A stretch of 64,000 bases of DNA from Smallanthus sonchifolius. Its lineage: Eukaryota; Streptophyta; Magnoliopsida; Asterales; Asteraceae. The position numbers were made by a program, and so were the translations under genes. Positions within the stretch are counted from its first letter, which is position 1, and every line of letters starts with the position of its first letter. Positions 32,234 through 44,005 of this stretch are shown here, piece by piece. The notes beneath the pieces were generated by a model. That model saw only the letters and a program-made list of their open reading frames with translations, searched no databases and was not told the origin of the DNA. The DNA lies in NCBI GenBank assembly GCA_023525975.1, contig CM042035.1, positions 35,245,001 to 35,309,000 on the forward strand, written 5' to 3'.

Positions 32234-33545
32234 GGGCAACCAAGGAGGACTATCAACAATACATGGTATGTAGATAGTGGTTGTTCTCTACATATGACAT
32301 GGAATATTACTTTGTTGGAAGATGTGATTAAGATTGATGGTGGTTATGTCGCTTTTGCGGGAAATAAAGGCGGGTACATAACAGGTCAGAGTACTTTAAA
32401 GAACGAAAAAGTCAAATTTGAGTAAGTGAATTACGTGGAACAACTTGAACACAATCTTTTGAGTGTGTCTCAAGTGTGTTACAAGAAGTTCTCATTTCAT
32501 TTCAATGATTCGGAATGTTATATCTTGAAACCGGGCTTTGTAATTCCTGATGAATGGATTCTAATGAAGGCTCCGAGGAGAAATGACACATATGTCCTCG
32601 ACATGAGTGTTGCTACTACTACGGATTCAATTCCCACTCGTCTACTCTCCAAGGCGTCTGAGTCAGATTCTATTTTGTAGCACATGAAACTTGCTCATAT
32701 CAACTATCGAAAAATGAATTTTCTTGTAAAGAATGATCTGGTTTTTGGTGTTCCGAAAATGAAATATTCAGTTCCTGATGATTGTATTCCTTGCAAGAAA
32801 GGGAAACAAAACAAGAAGTCCCACAAATCTAAGACAAAGAATTCTATTGTAACTCCTTTGGAGCAACTGCATATGGATTTGTTTGGATCGATAAGTATCA
32901 GGAGCATTGGCGGTAAATTTTACTGCCTGGTCGTAACAGATGATTTCTCTAGATTTTCATGGGTTAAGTTCCTTGCTCTAAAGCCGAAACCACAGAGTTG
33001 GTACAATTCTTAATCCTGTGTTTAGAGAATTTGTTCAAACAGAAAGTCAGAAGAATTAGGAGTGACAATGGCAGTGAATTTAAAAATAGCAAGATGGGTT
33101 TATTTTGTCTTCAAAAGGGAATTCATCATGAATTCAGTGCGCCATATGTACCTCAACAAAATGGGGTTGCTGAACGAAAGAACAGGACTTTGGTTGAAAC
33201 GGCACGTACGATGCTTGCAGATTCTAAGCTTCCAGTTACTTTTTGGGCTGAGGCTGTGAATACAGCGTGTCACGTTTTGAATCGAGTCTTAACCGTTAAG
33301 CGACACAACAAGACATGCTATGAGTTGCTTAATAATCGTAAGCCGAATATGGAATATTTACTACCTTTTGGTAATCCATGCACCCTTTTGAAAGTTCGAG
33401 ATGTCCCAACCAAGTTCAGTGCTAAGGCTATTGAAGGGATCTTTCTGGGGTATGTTGCTAATTATACTACCAAAAGGGTTTATAACAAAGAGACTCGCCA
33501 AGTTGAAGAATAGTATCATATTGACTGTTCTAATCGATCTTTACC
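32234..33545 (+). pseudogene. Copia C protease, pre-integrase and integrase
   Basis: GQPRRTINNTWYVDSGCSLHM is the protease with DSG. Stops lie at about 32423 and 32678 (relatives have LW at the second). Pre-integrase and core: MKLAHINYRKMNF, LHMDLFGSISIRSIGGKFYCLVVTDDFSRFSW, a shift near 32985, RRIRSDNGSEFKN, SAPYVPQQNGVAERKNRTLVE with the catalytic glutamate kept, then LPFGNPCTLLKV and GIFLGYVANYTTKRVY, with a stop at 33511 where relatives have Trp. Confidence 0.9.
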
Positions 33546-34995
33546 TCAAATGGCGATTGGACCAGACTGGGCTTTTGATTATGACAATTTATTCAAGTCT
33601 TTTCATTTACCTTCTGATATTTCTCCTGAGGAAGATGCTGTATTAATTGATTCATGTCAGGATGGACAGAATAGTGGTTTTCTACCAAATGCAGTTACAC
33701 AGTCATCTGTTCCATCTACTTCTGTTCCCGATCCTAATGTTGCTTCTTGTTCTGGACCACAAGAGTCTGATGGTGAAGATGAAAATGTTATTTTCCAAGA
33801 TTCTTCTGCTGATCCTTTGTTGGTTGATGAACCTTCTAATTCGACACAGGCTCAGGGGGAGATTCATACAAATTTGGACTCGGAGATACCAATTAATCAG
33901 GATATGTCTTATCATTCTGATACAACTCAAGTTGATGTGTTGCCAGTTCCTGAAGTTGCATCAATCAAGGAACTCAAAGATCATCCGGTGACGAATATAA
34001 TTGGGAATATGCGAAATGGAGTGCAAACGCGTTCTATTATTGACAATACTTGCTTGTATACAAGTATTAAAGATTCTGGTGTTCTTGATGTTTGCTCACA
34101 TTCCTGTTTTATTTCTCAGGTCGAACCAAAGAATGTCGAAATGACGTTAAGTGATATCAATTGGATAGAGGCCACGCAGGAAGAACTTGCTTAGTTTGAC
34201 AAACTTAAGGTTTGGAATCTTGTTGATCTTCCGAAGGGTATGTATCCAATTGGTACAAAGTGGGTGTTTAAATGCAAGAAAGACGATCAAGGTATTGTGG
34301 TAAGAAATAAGGCTAGACTAGTTGTACAAGATTTCAATCAACAGGAGGGTATTGATTACACCGAGGTTTATGCGCCTGTTGCTAGGCTTGAAGCTATAAG
34401 GTTGTTTCTGGCTTTTGCTTCTTACAAAGGGTTTAAGGTGTTTCAATTAGATGTCAAAAGAGTTTTCTTATATTGTAAATTCAAGGAGGAAGTTTATGTG
34501 TGTCAGCCACCGGGGTTTGAAGATCCGCTTAATCCGTCTAAAGTTTTCAAGCTTGATAAAGCTCTCTATGGTCTTCATCAAGCTCCTCGAGCGTGGTATG
34601 AAACATTGGCTGCACATATTTTGGAAAATGATTTTGTTCGTGGTAAAATTGACTCGACTTTATTCATTAAGAAAGCAGGGGGAGAATACCTACTGGTGCA
34701 GATATATGTAGATGATATTATTTTTGGCTATACAAATAAAGGGTTGTGCAAAGATTTTGAGAGTGTTATGAAGTCTAAGTTTGAGATGTCAGCTATGGGA
34801 GAGTTATCATTTTTCTTAGGTCTTTAAGTTAATCAGAAGAAAGATGGTTTCTTTATTCATCAGTCCAAGTACGTAAAGGACATCTTGAGCCGGTTCAAGA
34901 TGGAGGACTGTACCCCATATGACACTCCGATAACGGTCAATCATAATTTGAATTCTGACCCAAATGGAAAGGAAGTTGATTGCTGACTCTATCGT
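33546..34995 (+). pseudogene. Copia C linker and reverse transcriptase, cut by gypsy G1
   Basis: The acidic Ser/Asp-rich linker (33550-34110) ends at a stop at 34192. RT follows in the same frame: TKWVFKCKKDD, KARLVVQDFNQQEGIDYTEVYAPVARLEAIR, FQLDVKRVFLYCKF, LYGLHQAPRAWYETLAAHI, catalytic YVDDIIFGY, FEMSAMGELSFFLGL, then stop 34825 and another near 34985. The last codons before the insertion are LYR, continued after the gap as VMNGSLVYLTASRPD. Confidence 0.9.
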
Positions 34996-35402
34996 TGTCA
35001 CACCCCAACCGACTGAGGAAACGTCAAGGCGGGACATGTAGACTGTTCATAAGCTCATGGTTTGCTAAAGTTGAAATAATTAAACAGTAAATTTTCATTT
35101 CATAACTCAAGTAATCATTTACATCATTTACAAGAATTTAAGAATACATGAATCTCCGTATTAAAATTTAAGACTAAGTCCTCAACCCTAAGTGATGTAG
35201 CTTGAATCATAACCCAAACAACTGTACCTGAAACATGATAAATTGAGAGGGTCAACTATAAATAGTTGGTAAGCATACATAGGTTTTGACACCACGAGTA
35301 AAGTTCAAATGTTTTGTGTACAATTCATATGATGCATGGTTTATAAAGCATTTATGGAGAATCTAAGTTAAGCTAAATGTCAAGAGAGACCTTGTAATTG
35401 AA

Positions 35403-35557
35403 GGGCATAACAACACATGTTATCCTAATGTAGGGCATAACAACACATGTTATCCTGCTGCAAATGTAGGGCATAACAACACATGTTATCCTGATATAAA
35501 TGTAGGGCATAACAACACATGTTATCCTAATGTAGGGCATAACAACACATGTTAGCC
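35403..35557 (-). repeat. Five 24-bp repeats with internal inverted repeat in G1 LTR
   Basis: Each unit starts gggcataacaa and ends catgttatcct; inside, ATAACA and TGTTAT form an inverted repeat around ACACA. Spacing is 30-36 bp. The same cluster is at 39958-40113 and 44088-44244. Copies are nearly identical; the last has one change (gttagcc). Confidence 0.9.
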
Positions 35558-36339
35558 TGAAGTTATGTATTTGTATTTGCACGTGTACATCATGTATACG
35601 TAGCCTTAACAATTAGCATTCAAGCATAAAGCACAAATAAACACATATGATCATATTGTAGAATTGTACGTGTATAATTGCAAATAGTGTTTGAATGTAA
35701 TCATGTTTCACCCCAAATGTGTAAATATGAAAAAAAGGGGCTATGTAAACTCACTTGTAATAGTTGTTGTAGATAACACGAGTAACAGGTAGCACAAGGG
35801 ATATCCTAGTCACCATATTAACCTGTAATGGTTACGTAATGAATAAGAACGACTGTCACAATTGATTCGGTGTTCTTGGGGCTTGTACGTGACCAAGAGA
35901 TGTAATGCAGGTCGATGGAGGATTGGTAGAGGTTGTAATGAGTCGTGCGACTGTGAGAGGATAAGTTAATTCAATTAATTTCATCAAAAACGCTTGATTC
36001 GGTTTGGCCTTTTCGGATGACAACTGTCGACACAAATCACGCGTGAATTCGAATGTTTCATGATGAATTGGGTCGTGAAACTGGTCTGAATACACGAGAG
36101 GATAGTCTACGCGTAAATTGCGTGATTGAACGCGTGTAATTTACTGATTTGTAACCGAATTGATTTGGCTTTGACTCCAAGAAGTCAAATTGTTCGAATT
36201 TGAAATCAACCGCTCAAATGCTTGAATTGGGTTGGTAAATGGGTCAGGATATGGTCGAATATTGATTGAGAAATCATGGGATGTCCAAAAAATTGGGTTG
36301 GATCGATTTGAATGATGAATTGGGTGAGGGTTTTGGGCT

Positions 36340-36403
36340 GTTTGACTTTAGAAAGTCAAACTGGGTCAAAGGTTTTGGGCTGTTTGACTTTAGAAAGTCA
36401 AAC
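36340..36403 (-). promoter_or_regulatory. Two copies of an inverted W-box palindrome in G1 LTR
   Basis: GTTTGACTTT and AAAGTCAAAC separated by AG, at 36340-36361 and again at 36382-36403. A looser pair (TTTGACT and AAGTCAAA) is at 36170-36189. TTGACT is a WRKY-type core. The position 390-620 bp from the LTR start in element sense fits an enhancer region. LTR3 keeps a single copy at 45026-45047. Confidence 0.55.
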
Positions 36404-37649
36404 TGGGTCAAAGGTTTAAAAATCTTGATCAAGAAGGTCCAATTTTTAAGGAGGGGGTTCAAATTGAGGGTTCAATTGATCAAGGGTTCGAACTAATTTA
36501 AAAATACAAATTATGTATATATATGTATATATTTTTGTATATAAAACTTTATATTGCAAATGTGTAATTAGGTACATAGTTTTAAGAAAAATTACACATA
36601 TATACATATACATGTACACAAGGTGTGTTATAGAAATTAATATGTAACGCAAGTTTAGATTTTTGAATAGAAATTTTTAGTTAAAATAATAGTTTATGTG
36701 ACATAATGTGTTTGAATAAATACAGAATTTAACATAGTGTTGTTATTTATAATAAACTAAAATAGAGTCGGAAATACTTGGGATGTTACAGTCTCCCCAT
36801 GTTAAGTGGATTTCGTCTCGAAATTTTACTAGTGGAGGCTACTGTATCAGAAAAGATGGGAGTTTGGATTCCCAATGAGTTTTGACTGCCGGTTTGAGGA
36901 ATACATTTGATAACAAGATTCAGGTTTGTTTCTCAAGGTCAGGCATGAAAAATGATAGTGGGTTTAGTTTTGGCTTTTGGTTGCTTGCTTGGGCTTTATG
37001 ATAAGCAGGTGGGTTTAGTTATGAAATGAACTCAATGAGAAAGTTTGTTGAATAATAATTTGTATTCTAAAGATGAAATGTATTACTTGGAATGGAAACT
37101 AGATAATCAAGGTTTGTTTAAGGTGTAATCTAATATGTTCAGGAATTATCAGTGGATACGAGATTTCACAAACATTGGCTCCGCCAAACAACATAAAACT
37201 TTACGTGGCAAGAATAACGCTACTTTCGATTTTATGACAAAAACACTTATATATAGGAAGTACCAGCGACGTATCCACCATGTTCTTATCATATCACATT
37301 AGTTTTGTTATTATATACCACGATAGGTTTCATGTCATAACACACGATAGATCTCACTATGTCTTCCATGTGCTGATTTTTATAATTACGTGTGCACCCG
37401 TAATTATCCAAATCGTCACAAGGTCCATATAGTTCATCCTGTTGTGTATGTGGGTCCAGGGGGTAACACAAAATCACTTAATTCGTAACTATTGTTTTCA
37501 CGTATGTGTTGCTAACAAATAACTATGTTCATAGATAGTAGAGTCAATCAGGTACTAAAGAGTAATAATGTGGAATAATTTAGGGTTCCATAGCTTCCTC
37601 GTGCTTGAACAAAAATACGTCAAACTCGAGTAGCTTTCATGGATAAGGT

Positions 37650-38135
37650 GAATAGTAATGCCTTGTGTATGATGTACTTAATCAATTGAAACAATGAAAA
37701 TAATCTAATTCCATGTATAATGTAAACACTCAAGTTTCCATGTGTGATCTAATGTTATGTACATTGTAAGCAAAATAGGTTGCATGTATACTGTGAATAG
37801 TTTAGTACCATGTATATAGTAAACAAATGAGTTTTATGTATAAGGTGAACACTTTAGTATTTATGTATTTTGTAAACATACAAGCTTCATATATGTTGTA
37901 AACAATGTATATTGTATAGTGTGAACAATTATGTATCATGTATTTTGCAAACAAATTTCGTGTATTATGTGATCAGTGTAACATTATGTATGTTGCCACT
38001 ACTAAGCTTCATGTATCATGTGATCGCGTATAATGTGTTCAATCTAGTATCATGTATCAAACTAACAAGTTTCATGTATCATGCGATTAACCTAGTATCA
38101 TGCATATTGTAATAACTAAGTTTCATGTATCATGT
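37650..38135 (-). repeat. Degenerate tandem repeats in G1 interior
   Basis: Units such as aagtttcatgtatcatgtgat and gtaaacaaNNNagtttNatgtat recur at 30-40 bp spacing. The matching G2 region has units such as tacatgaaactNNtttg on the other strand. Confidence 0.65.
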
Positions 38136-39002
38136 GAATGTTCATATGTAAGTTATTGGATCTCATGAGTAATGTAAACTATCGAACTTTGCAGGTAATC
38201 GAGTGTTGCAGACAAGCGTGTTGTTTGGCGTTAATTTATAACGTGGGTAGTTGGATTATTTTAAATTTTAAAAAAATCTTCTTGAGGTTTATAAGGATGG
38301 CTAATGCCTACGTGAAATGATTCATCTCATTGTAGTGCCTTGTTCATTCATACATTTCTGGAGAAGTAATATAACGAGAAGGTCGTGTAGATATTTAGAG
38401 CAGTGTGGTTACAAATACTGATTTGTGCTCTTTGTTTGTAAATAAAAGGTAGTTGTAATTTATTCTTGTTTGTAAATAAAATGGTGAAAAAGAGTTAAAT
38501 AATTAACTATATGGATAATTAAATAAAACTCTTTTTATTTAATTCTAAGTTATTATAAAAGAGAATATTTAAAGAGAAAATAATTACTAAATTATTTAAT
38601 AATTAAGACAAAGTTTAATAATAATTAATTTAATGAGAAAATAATTAATTATTAATTAAAACAATGTTTTTTTTTATAAAACGAGTTGTATTAGGTTTCC
38701 TTAAAAGGTGAAAAAGTTTATAGAAAGTTTATATTTCAAATACTGTTTATAAACTAAGGGTTTGATAAATACTTTGTTTGGACCAAAATAACGATGTTGT
38801 TTAAATCCGATAAGAAAATGATTAGTTTATAAAGTAGGGTTAGGTGTGTACCAAATTGTAATAGACAAAATGATGGTGTTTAGGATGTACTCATTTGGTA
38901 ACATAACCAAATGGGTACTTTGACAAATCAAAGTAATTCAAGTTTCTATACTTTCAAGAAGACATGCTTTAGCCTATAGGTGAACACTCACTTCGGGAAT
39001 TC

Positions 39003-39059
39003 CTAGGAAAGCATACGGATCCTTCGGTTGATTTGGATTTATATGAAATGCTTTCCTAG
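39003..39059 (-). ncRNA. Conserved leader hairpin of gypsy G1
   Basis: CTAGGAAAGCAT (39003-39014) and ATGCTTTCCTAG (39048-39059) form a perfect 12-bp stem with a 33-base loop. Related stems are in G3 (43427-43479) and, with compensating changes, in G2 (48728-48777). All lie between PBS and the coding region. A structural role in the RNA (packaging or dimerisation) is inferred. Confidence 0.55.
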
Positions 39060-39534
39060 ATAGAAGACCCAAAGTACAGGCACTCACCCTTCCGGATTGC
39101 ACATGTTCTTTACTAATTTTCAGAACCCAAAACTTTGATGAGTTTTTAAAATATTAATAGGCTTTAGGCCAAAGAGTTTAATTAATTAATTAAATAAATT
39201 TTTTTTTTGTTCACAAATGATGATGGTGACATGTGTATAATAATGATGGTGTTTAAAGGATTAGGTGTGAAATAGTGTGTGATAAGACTTAGGATAACAC
39301 CTAATCAAAAAGGTAGCATGTAGATAGTAATTCTTATAGGCATAAGGGTTATCAAGTAGTGTAGTACTTAGGCTATCAGATATTGTATCATGCTAAGTAA
39401 CACTTAGAATAACATGTAAAAATATTCATATAAAGTAGTAATCATGTAGCATTTAGTAGAATGGCATGATATGGGTGTCCTAAGGTTATAATCTTGGTCA
39501 AAAGTGTCTAATAACCTAATTCCCTATAACCAAG

Positions 39535-39546
39535 GCTCTGATACCA
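39535..39546 (-). other. Primer-binding site of gypsy G1
   Basis: Plus-strand GCTCTGATACCA with a 3-base spacer (atc) to the LTR, as in G2 and G3. Confidence 0.88.
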
Positions 39547-39549
39547 ATC

Positions 39550-40412
39550 TGTCACACCTCAACCGACGGCGGAAACGTCAGGGCGGGACATGTAGACTGT
39601 TCATAAGCTCATGGTTTGCTAAAGTTGAAATAATTAAACAGTAAATTTTCATTTCATAACTCAAGTAATCATTTACATCATTTACAAGAATTTAAGAATA
39701 CATGAATCTCCGTATTAAAATTTAAGACTAGGTCCTCAACCCTAAGTGATGTAGCTTGAATCATAACCCAAACAACTATACCTGAAACATGATTAAATGA
39801 GAGGGTCTACTATAAATAGTTGGTGAGCATACATAGGTTTTGACACCAAGAGTAAAGTTCAAATGTTTTGTGTACAATTCAAATGATGCATGGTTTATAA
39901 AGCATTTATGGAGAATCTAAGTTAAGCTACATGCACAAGAGAGACCTTGTAATTGAAGGGCATAACAACACGTGTTATCCTAATGTAGGGCATAACAACA
40001 CATGTTATCCTGATGCAAATATAGGGCATAACAACACATGTTATCCTGATGTAAATATAGGGCATAACAACACATGTTATCCTAATGTAGGGCATAACAA
40101 CACATGTTAGCCTGAAGTTATGTATTTGTATTTGCACGTGTACATCATGTATATGTAGCCTTAACAATTAGCATTCAAGCATAAAGCACAAATAAACACA
40201 TATGATCATATTATAGAATTGTACGTATATAATTGCAAATAGTGTTTGAATGTAATCATGTTTCATCCCAAATGTGTAAATAAGAAAAAAAAGGGGCTAT
40301 GTAAACTCACTTGTAATATTTGTTGTAGATAACACGAGCAACAGGTAGCACAAGTGATATCCTAGTCACCATATTAACATGTAATGGTTACGTAATGAAT
40401 AAGAACGACTGT
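39550..40412 (-). repeat. Gypsy G1 right LTR, first part
   Basis: Matches 34996 to about 35857 of the left LTR, including the 24-bp repeats (39958-40113). It is cut at gaacgactgt, where the G3 LTR starts. Confidence 0.87.
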
Positions 40413-40652
40413 TGTAACATTTCTGATTTTTATTATCTGTATTTCAATTCAATGTCACACGTTTCAAATTCAAATTTAGTACACTGACTTGTTCTATTTG
40501 TACCAATAATTAAATACTATGTTCCAATGCAAATCCACAAATTTTACACGAGTATACCCTATTAAACTATACATAAGTCCATATTTATACAAATCTGTCA
40601 ATACTGAAACTTGCAAGGACTGATTTTTATAAATTAACAAGAAACCCTAATA

Positions 40653-40755
40653 GGCACGGTCGCGCCTCGTTCTGGCACGGTCGCGCCCCTTGCTTTGGAA
40701 CGGTCGCGCCCGGTGCCTTGGCACGGTCGCGCCTCATATGGGCACGGTCGCGCCT
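40653..40755 (+). repeat. Palindrome cluster 1 of G3 LTR
   Basis: Five copies of ggcacggtcgcgcc, one mutated to ggaacggtcgcgcc, at 17-25 bp spacing. Confidence 0.8.
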
Positions 40756-41360
40756 CTCGTCAGTTGAAACGTAAATGCAACCTTTAATCACAGAATCGTT
40801 CGGTTTTGTAACCGTTCTACACGTTTTCACCATTAACGAACCCAATTAAACCTTTTAATCATCACAATTACAACAAATAAACTCAATTTCGTCGATTTAT
40901 CTCATAACCGCCTAATCCTCTCACGAGACCATCGAATTCACCATTTTGATTTGCAATTCTCCCAAGCAAACATACTATCGATCCTCTCTAAAGCTTCTGG
41001 ACACGCTGGTTTAGTCGGAATTGCAGCAGAATACGCCGGAGATCAAGCCCGTCATCGCCGGAACTCATTCTACCCGTACGCCATCGATTCATCCTCCTTC
41101 CGGGTAATTGAAACCTTCCACACTTTCGATTTAGTCTATAGATCAAAAGCCCCAAACTAATTTGGGCTTGAAATAGAGAAATTAACACGAACCCGAATCT
41201 AGAGTTCGTTCTAAAATAGTTTAATCGAATCATACTTTGTACGTGTTTTAAATATAATTGAACTATACAAAAAGACTAGTAATAACCTGATGGGTGAAAG
41301 CCCTATGATTCCAAACACTATTATCATAAGAAATGGTCAAATCGTTCCTGTTTTGGAACA

Positions 41361-41620
41361 AACACGGTCGCGCTAGACTTCTAGCGCGGTCGTGCTTCAT
41401 GAGACACGGTCGCGCCATTATCAGCATGATCGTGCCTCACACACTCAGACTCGGTCATGCTCTTGACTAGACTTGGTCGTGCCTCAAAACCCTAGACACG
41501 GTCGTGCCTGGCCCAAACACGGTCGTGCCTAGTGAGCAGCTTAGTTATGTCTTCTGTTTGGTCAGCACGGTCGCGTCTCTAACTAGCACGATCGTGCCTT
41601 GTCCCAGACACGGTCATGTG
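41361..41620 (+). repeat. Palindrome cluster 2 of G3 LTR
   Basis: About twelve degraded units of agcacggtcgtgcct type, several altered by C-to-T or G-to-A changes at CG sites (cggtcatgct, ttggtcgtgcc). Confidence 0.78.
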
Positions 41621-43006
41621 TATGAGAAAAATCTTGGTAGAATAATTATTTTTATATTTTAAAAAACAATAAGTATTTCAGATTAATTTTTAAATAAAAA
41701 CATTGATTTTGTAAAGATTTATATTAATTTTATTTAAAAAGATCAAATTTCTATTCTAAAATAATAGAAATTATTTATTTAAAACTTACAAAATTAAATT
41801 TATAATTATTGTTAAACTCTATACTTAAATATTATTTACACAACTTATTTACACATCTTTATGAAAATAAAGTAACGAAATTTCTATTTAATATAAAACA
41901 TCTGATAACTTTTATAACTAAATGACTAAGTTACATATTTTATAAATAAATAAATAAGGTAACAATTATTTATTTAATTTACATTTAAACAAAAATTATT
42001 TGTTTAGGTTATACTTAATTACCCCTAATACTTACATTATTTTATAACTAAGTAAATAAATAATAATTTTATTATTTTATTATTTAGTTATTCCAAACTC
42101 AAACCTAAATTTTATACAACACCATTCAAGTACAAACCACTAACACCTACAACTTCAAATTCCTTATACACACATCTAATTTAACCTTAGACTTAGACGT
42201 AGACTATTGTGCACCCTATTAATTCAATATACATTCTATACTAGGTTAACGTTGTGTATTACAAGGATCATATTACTATTTAGTATCTCGAGTTAGCTAT
42301 GCCTTCAAATCATGTGAGTATTACATAGCCCCGTTTACTCTTTTACACTTTTTGGGGTGGAACATGAACATTATACAATACTAATGTTTACATTTACACA
42401 AACTACACAAATACAAATCCTCTTTACATTCATGTCTGCAATTTGAGCTTTATGCCTGAGTGCTAGGTGTGCTAACTTTTGTGTGCGATTTATGTGCAAT
42501 CATTAACTATTCAAACCGACGGTAAACAATGATAGATCTATTGAGTCTGACAAACCCACCCAGATTGGGGTGATTGTTACCGACAACACAATTTTGCATG
42601 CTAGTTACAAAGGTTTGATTGTACTTGGTTACACAATAGTTGCTCTCCATAAATGCCTTATTTTATCATGTTATGTAAGGATTTGTTTATTTACAATATA
42701 TATGCTATCTATATACAAACCTGTGTATGCTCACCAACTTTTTAGTTGACCTTATTTTATTCATGTTTCAGGTGCTAATGTGTGAGTTTGATCAAGACAT
42801 GCTACACTTAAGTTTGGACCTAGTTAATTTAAATTCAAAGAACAATTTGTATTTCCAATCATGTACTTGTTGAATTTTGCTATTTGTGGTTGAATTGTTT
42901 GAAATGAAATTGATGATTAAATATTGAAATCTAGTGAACCTTGTGCTCATGAACAGTCTACATGTCCCGCCCCGACGTTTCCGCCGTCGGTTGGGGTGTG
43001 ACAGAT

Positions 43007-43018
43007 TGGTATCAGAGC
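43007..43018 (+). other. Primer-binding site of gypsy G3
   Basis: TGGTATCAGAGC, three bases after the LTR end. Confidence 0.9.
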
Positions 43019-43379
43019 CTTGATTATAGGGAACTAGGTTATTAGACACCCTTGACCTAGACTATAACTTTAGGACACCCATTCATGCCATGCTTAATGA
43101 TTATATGATATGTGCTACATGCTATGTGTTACATGTTTTCTATGATTAGTTATTATTTCATTTTTGATGCCTTACTTGTTAAAATTCATGACTTATTAGA
43201 CTATGCTTAAATAATAATTAAATAAACAATATCCCTACCTATACCCTAAAACTTCATAATATTCTTACCTACTCCTCTATCATTATTTTCTTAGCATGTG
43301 GAAACTTCATGGATCTAAATCTATAAAAATTTCTTTATTTCTTCGTTAAGGATTTTAAACTTTGTTAATTATTTGAGGA

Positions 43380-43525
43380 CACGTGCAATCTGGAAGGGTG
43401 ACACCTGTATTCTGGGTTTTCTGTCTAGGAAAGCATTTCGCATAAATCCCAATCAACCGAAGGACCCGTATGCTTTCCTGGGAATTCCCGGGATGAGTGT
43501 TTACTTATAGGCTAAAGCATGTCTC
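43380..43525 (+). ncRNA. Conserved leader block with hairpin, gypsy G3
   Basis: AGGAAAGCAT (43427-43436) pairs with ATGCTTTCCT (43470-43479). The surrounding bases (gcaatctggaagggtga, ggaattccc, ataggctaaagcatgtct) are also shared with the G1 leader in element orientation. Conservation of a non-coding block between a gag-carrying and a gag-less element suggests function in the RNA. Confidence 0.5.
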
Positions 43526-43702
43526 CTTGAAAATTATATGAGTTTAATTAACCTTAATGTGTCATAGTATTCAAGTGATTTTATCACTATTTGAGTACAA
43601 TCCGAAGTATGATTAACTATTTTATTTGTTATCTTCTTCCTTTAAATCCAAACAACATTCATAAGTTCTTACATCTTTTCTTGTGTTGTGCAATTCTGTA
43701 GA

Positions 43703-44005
43703 ATGCCTCCCCTTCATGCTCCCGTGACCAACAACAATACCGACATTGCTGTTATCCTTGCACAACTTGTAATCCAACTCACTTAAGTTAATGGTGCCAC
43801 AAATGGTAACCATGGAGCTAATGGTGGTGGTGGTGCCAACCCACCACAATGCACCTTCAAGCACTTCAACTCATGTAATCCTCTTAAGTTCTATGGTACC
43901 GAAGGAGCTACGGGACTTCTTCAATGGTTCAAAAGTATTGAGAATACCTTTCTCAATAGTGACTGCCCCGATAACCATCGTGTTCGTCATGCCACAAGTG
44001 TCTTA
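43703..44005 (+). pseudogene. Gypsy G3 gag, N-terminal piece
   Basis: Starts MPPLHAPVTNNNTDIAVILAQ with a stop at 43784. The same frame continues VNGATNGNHGANGGGG, then CTFKHFNSCNPLKFYGTEGATG, LLQWFKSIENTFLNSDC and PDNHRVRHATSVLQ, a typical plant gypsy Gag N-terminal region. It is cut at 44005 by G1 LTR sequence. Confidence 0.82.

Larger units (their letters stand above)
34996..36790 (-). repeat. Gypsy G1 left LTR (3' LTR in element sense)
   Basis: 1795 bp, TGTCACACC...GGATGTTACA. It contains five 24-bp repeats (35403-35557), several inverted TTGACT pairs (36170-36403) and a 42-bp tandem duplication (about 36329-36412) that the partial LTR at 44006-45428 lacks. No coding sequence; short reading frames over the repeats are artefacts. 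Confidence 0.88.
36791..39549 (-). other. Gypsy G1 internal region, non-coding
   Basis: Starts with the polypurine tract complement (gtctccccatgtta). The first part is related to the last 700 bp of the G2 interior: for example 37250-37450 pairs with 51230-51420 in opposite orientation, including a gtgcaccCgtaatta block. 37650-38135 is a degenerate tandem of roughly 30-40 bp units around ttcatgtatcatgtga, with a G2 counterpart at about 50380-51010. 38400-38900 and 39120-39480 are AT-rich and show nothing. 38930-39110 is a conserved leader block with hairpin. No protein domain. Confidence 0.8.
40413..43003 (+). repeat. Gypsy G3 5' LTR
   Basis: 2591 bp, TGTAACATTTCTG...GGGGTGTGACA. GC-rich palindrome clusters lie at 40653-40755 (five ggcacggtcgcgcc units) and 41361-41620 (about twelve units), the second right before an AT-rich TATA-like stretch (about 41645-41670). 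The rest (41640-42200) is AT-rich and non-coding. The small reading frame at 40951-41160 lies in conserved LTR sequence and has no domain. Confidence 0.87.
40413..44005 (+). mobile_element. Gypsy G3: LTR, PBS, leader and start of gag, truncated
   Basis: Plus-oriented: LTR 40413-43003, PBS 43007-43018, leader with hairpin, gag start 43703-44005. Homology then jumps to the G1 LTR at a short shared string (attcatatgatg). No right LTR and no target-site duplication. Confidence 0.85.

Noticed and set aside
35403..35557. CRISPR-like array of regularly spaced direct repeats
   Set aside because: Plant LTR context, spacers of 6-12 bp that are themselves similar, no cas genes.
35373..35612. Repeat-protein-like reading frame (RITCVVMPYI units), also at 39922-40167 and 44059-44298
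   Set aside because: It is only the translation of the 24-bp LTR repeats; frame and length follow repeat spacing and there is no start context or homology.
37912..38320. Hydrophobic small ORFs in the G1 interior
   Set aside because: They arise from the degenerate ttcatgtatcatgtga repeats and have no counterpart in G2.
40627..40845. Arg-rich minus-strand frame over G3 palindromes (also 45937-46185 and 51992-52240), and Cys/His-rich plus-strand frames at 46772-47017 and 52695-53039
   Set aside because: Translations of GC-rich palindrome clusters in LTRs; no conserved domain and the frames shift between copies.
40951..41160. Possible host exon (69 codons) between the palindrome clusters of the G3 LTR
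   Set aside because: The region is conserved LTR sequence in G2 and G4 without a conserved reading frame.
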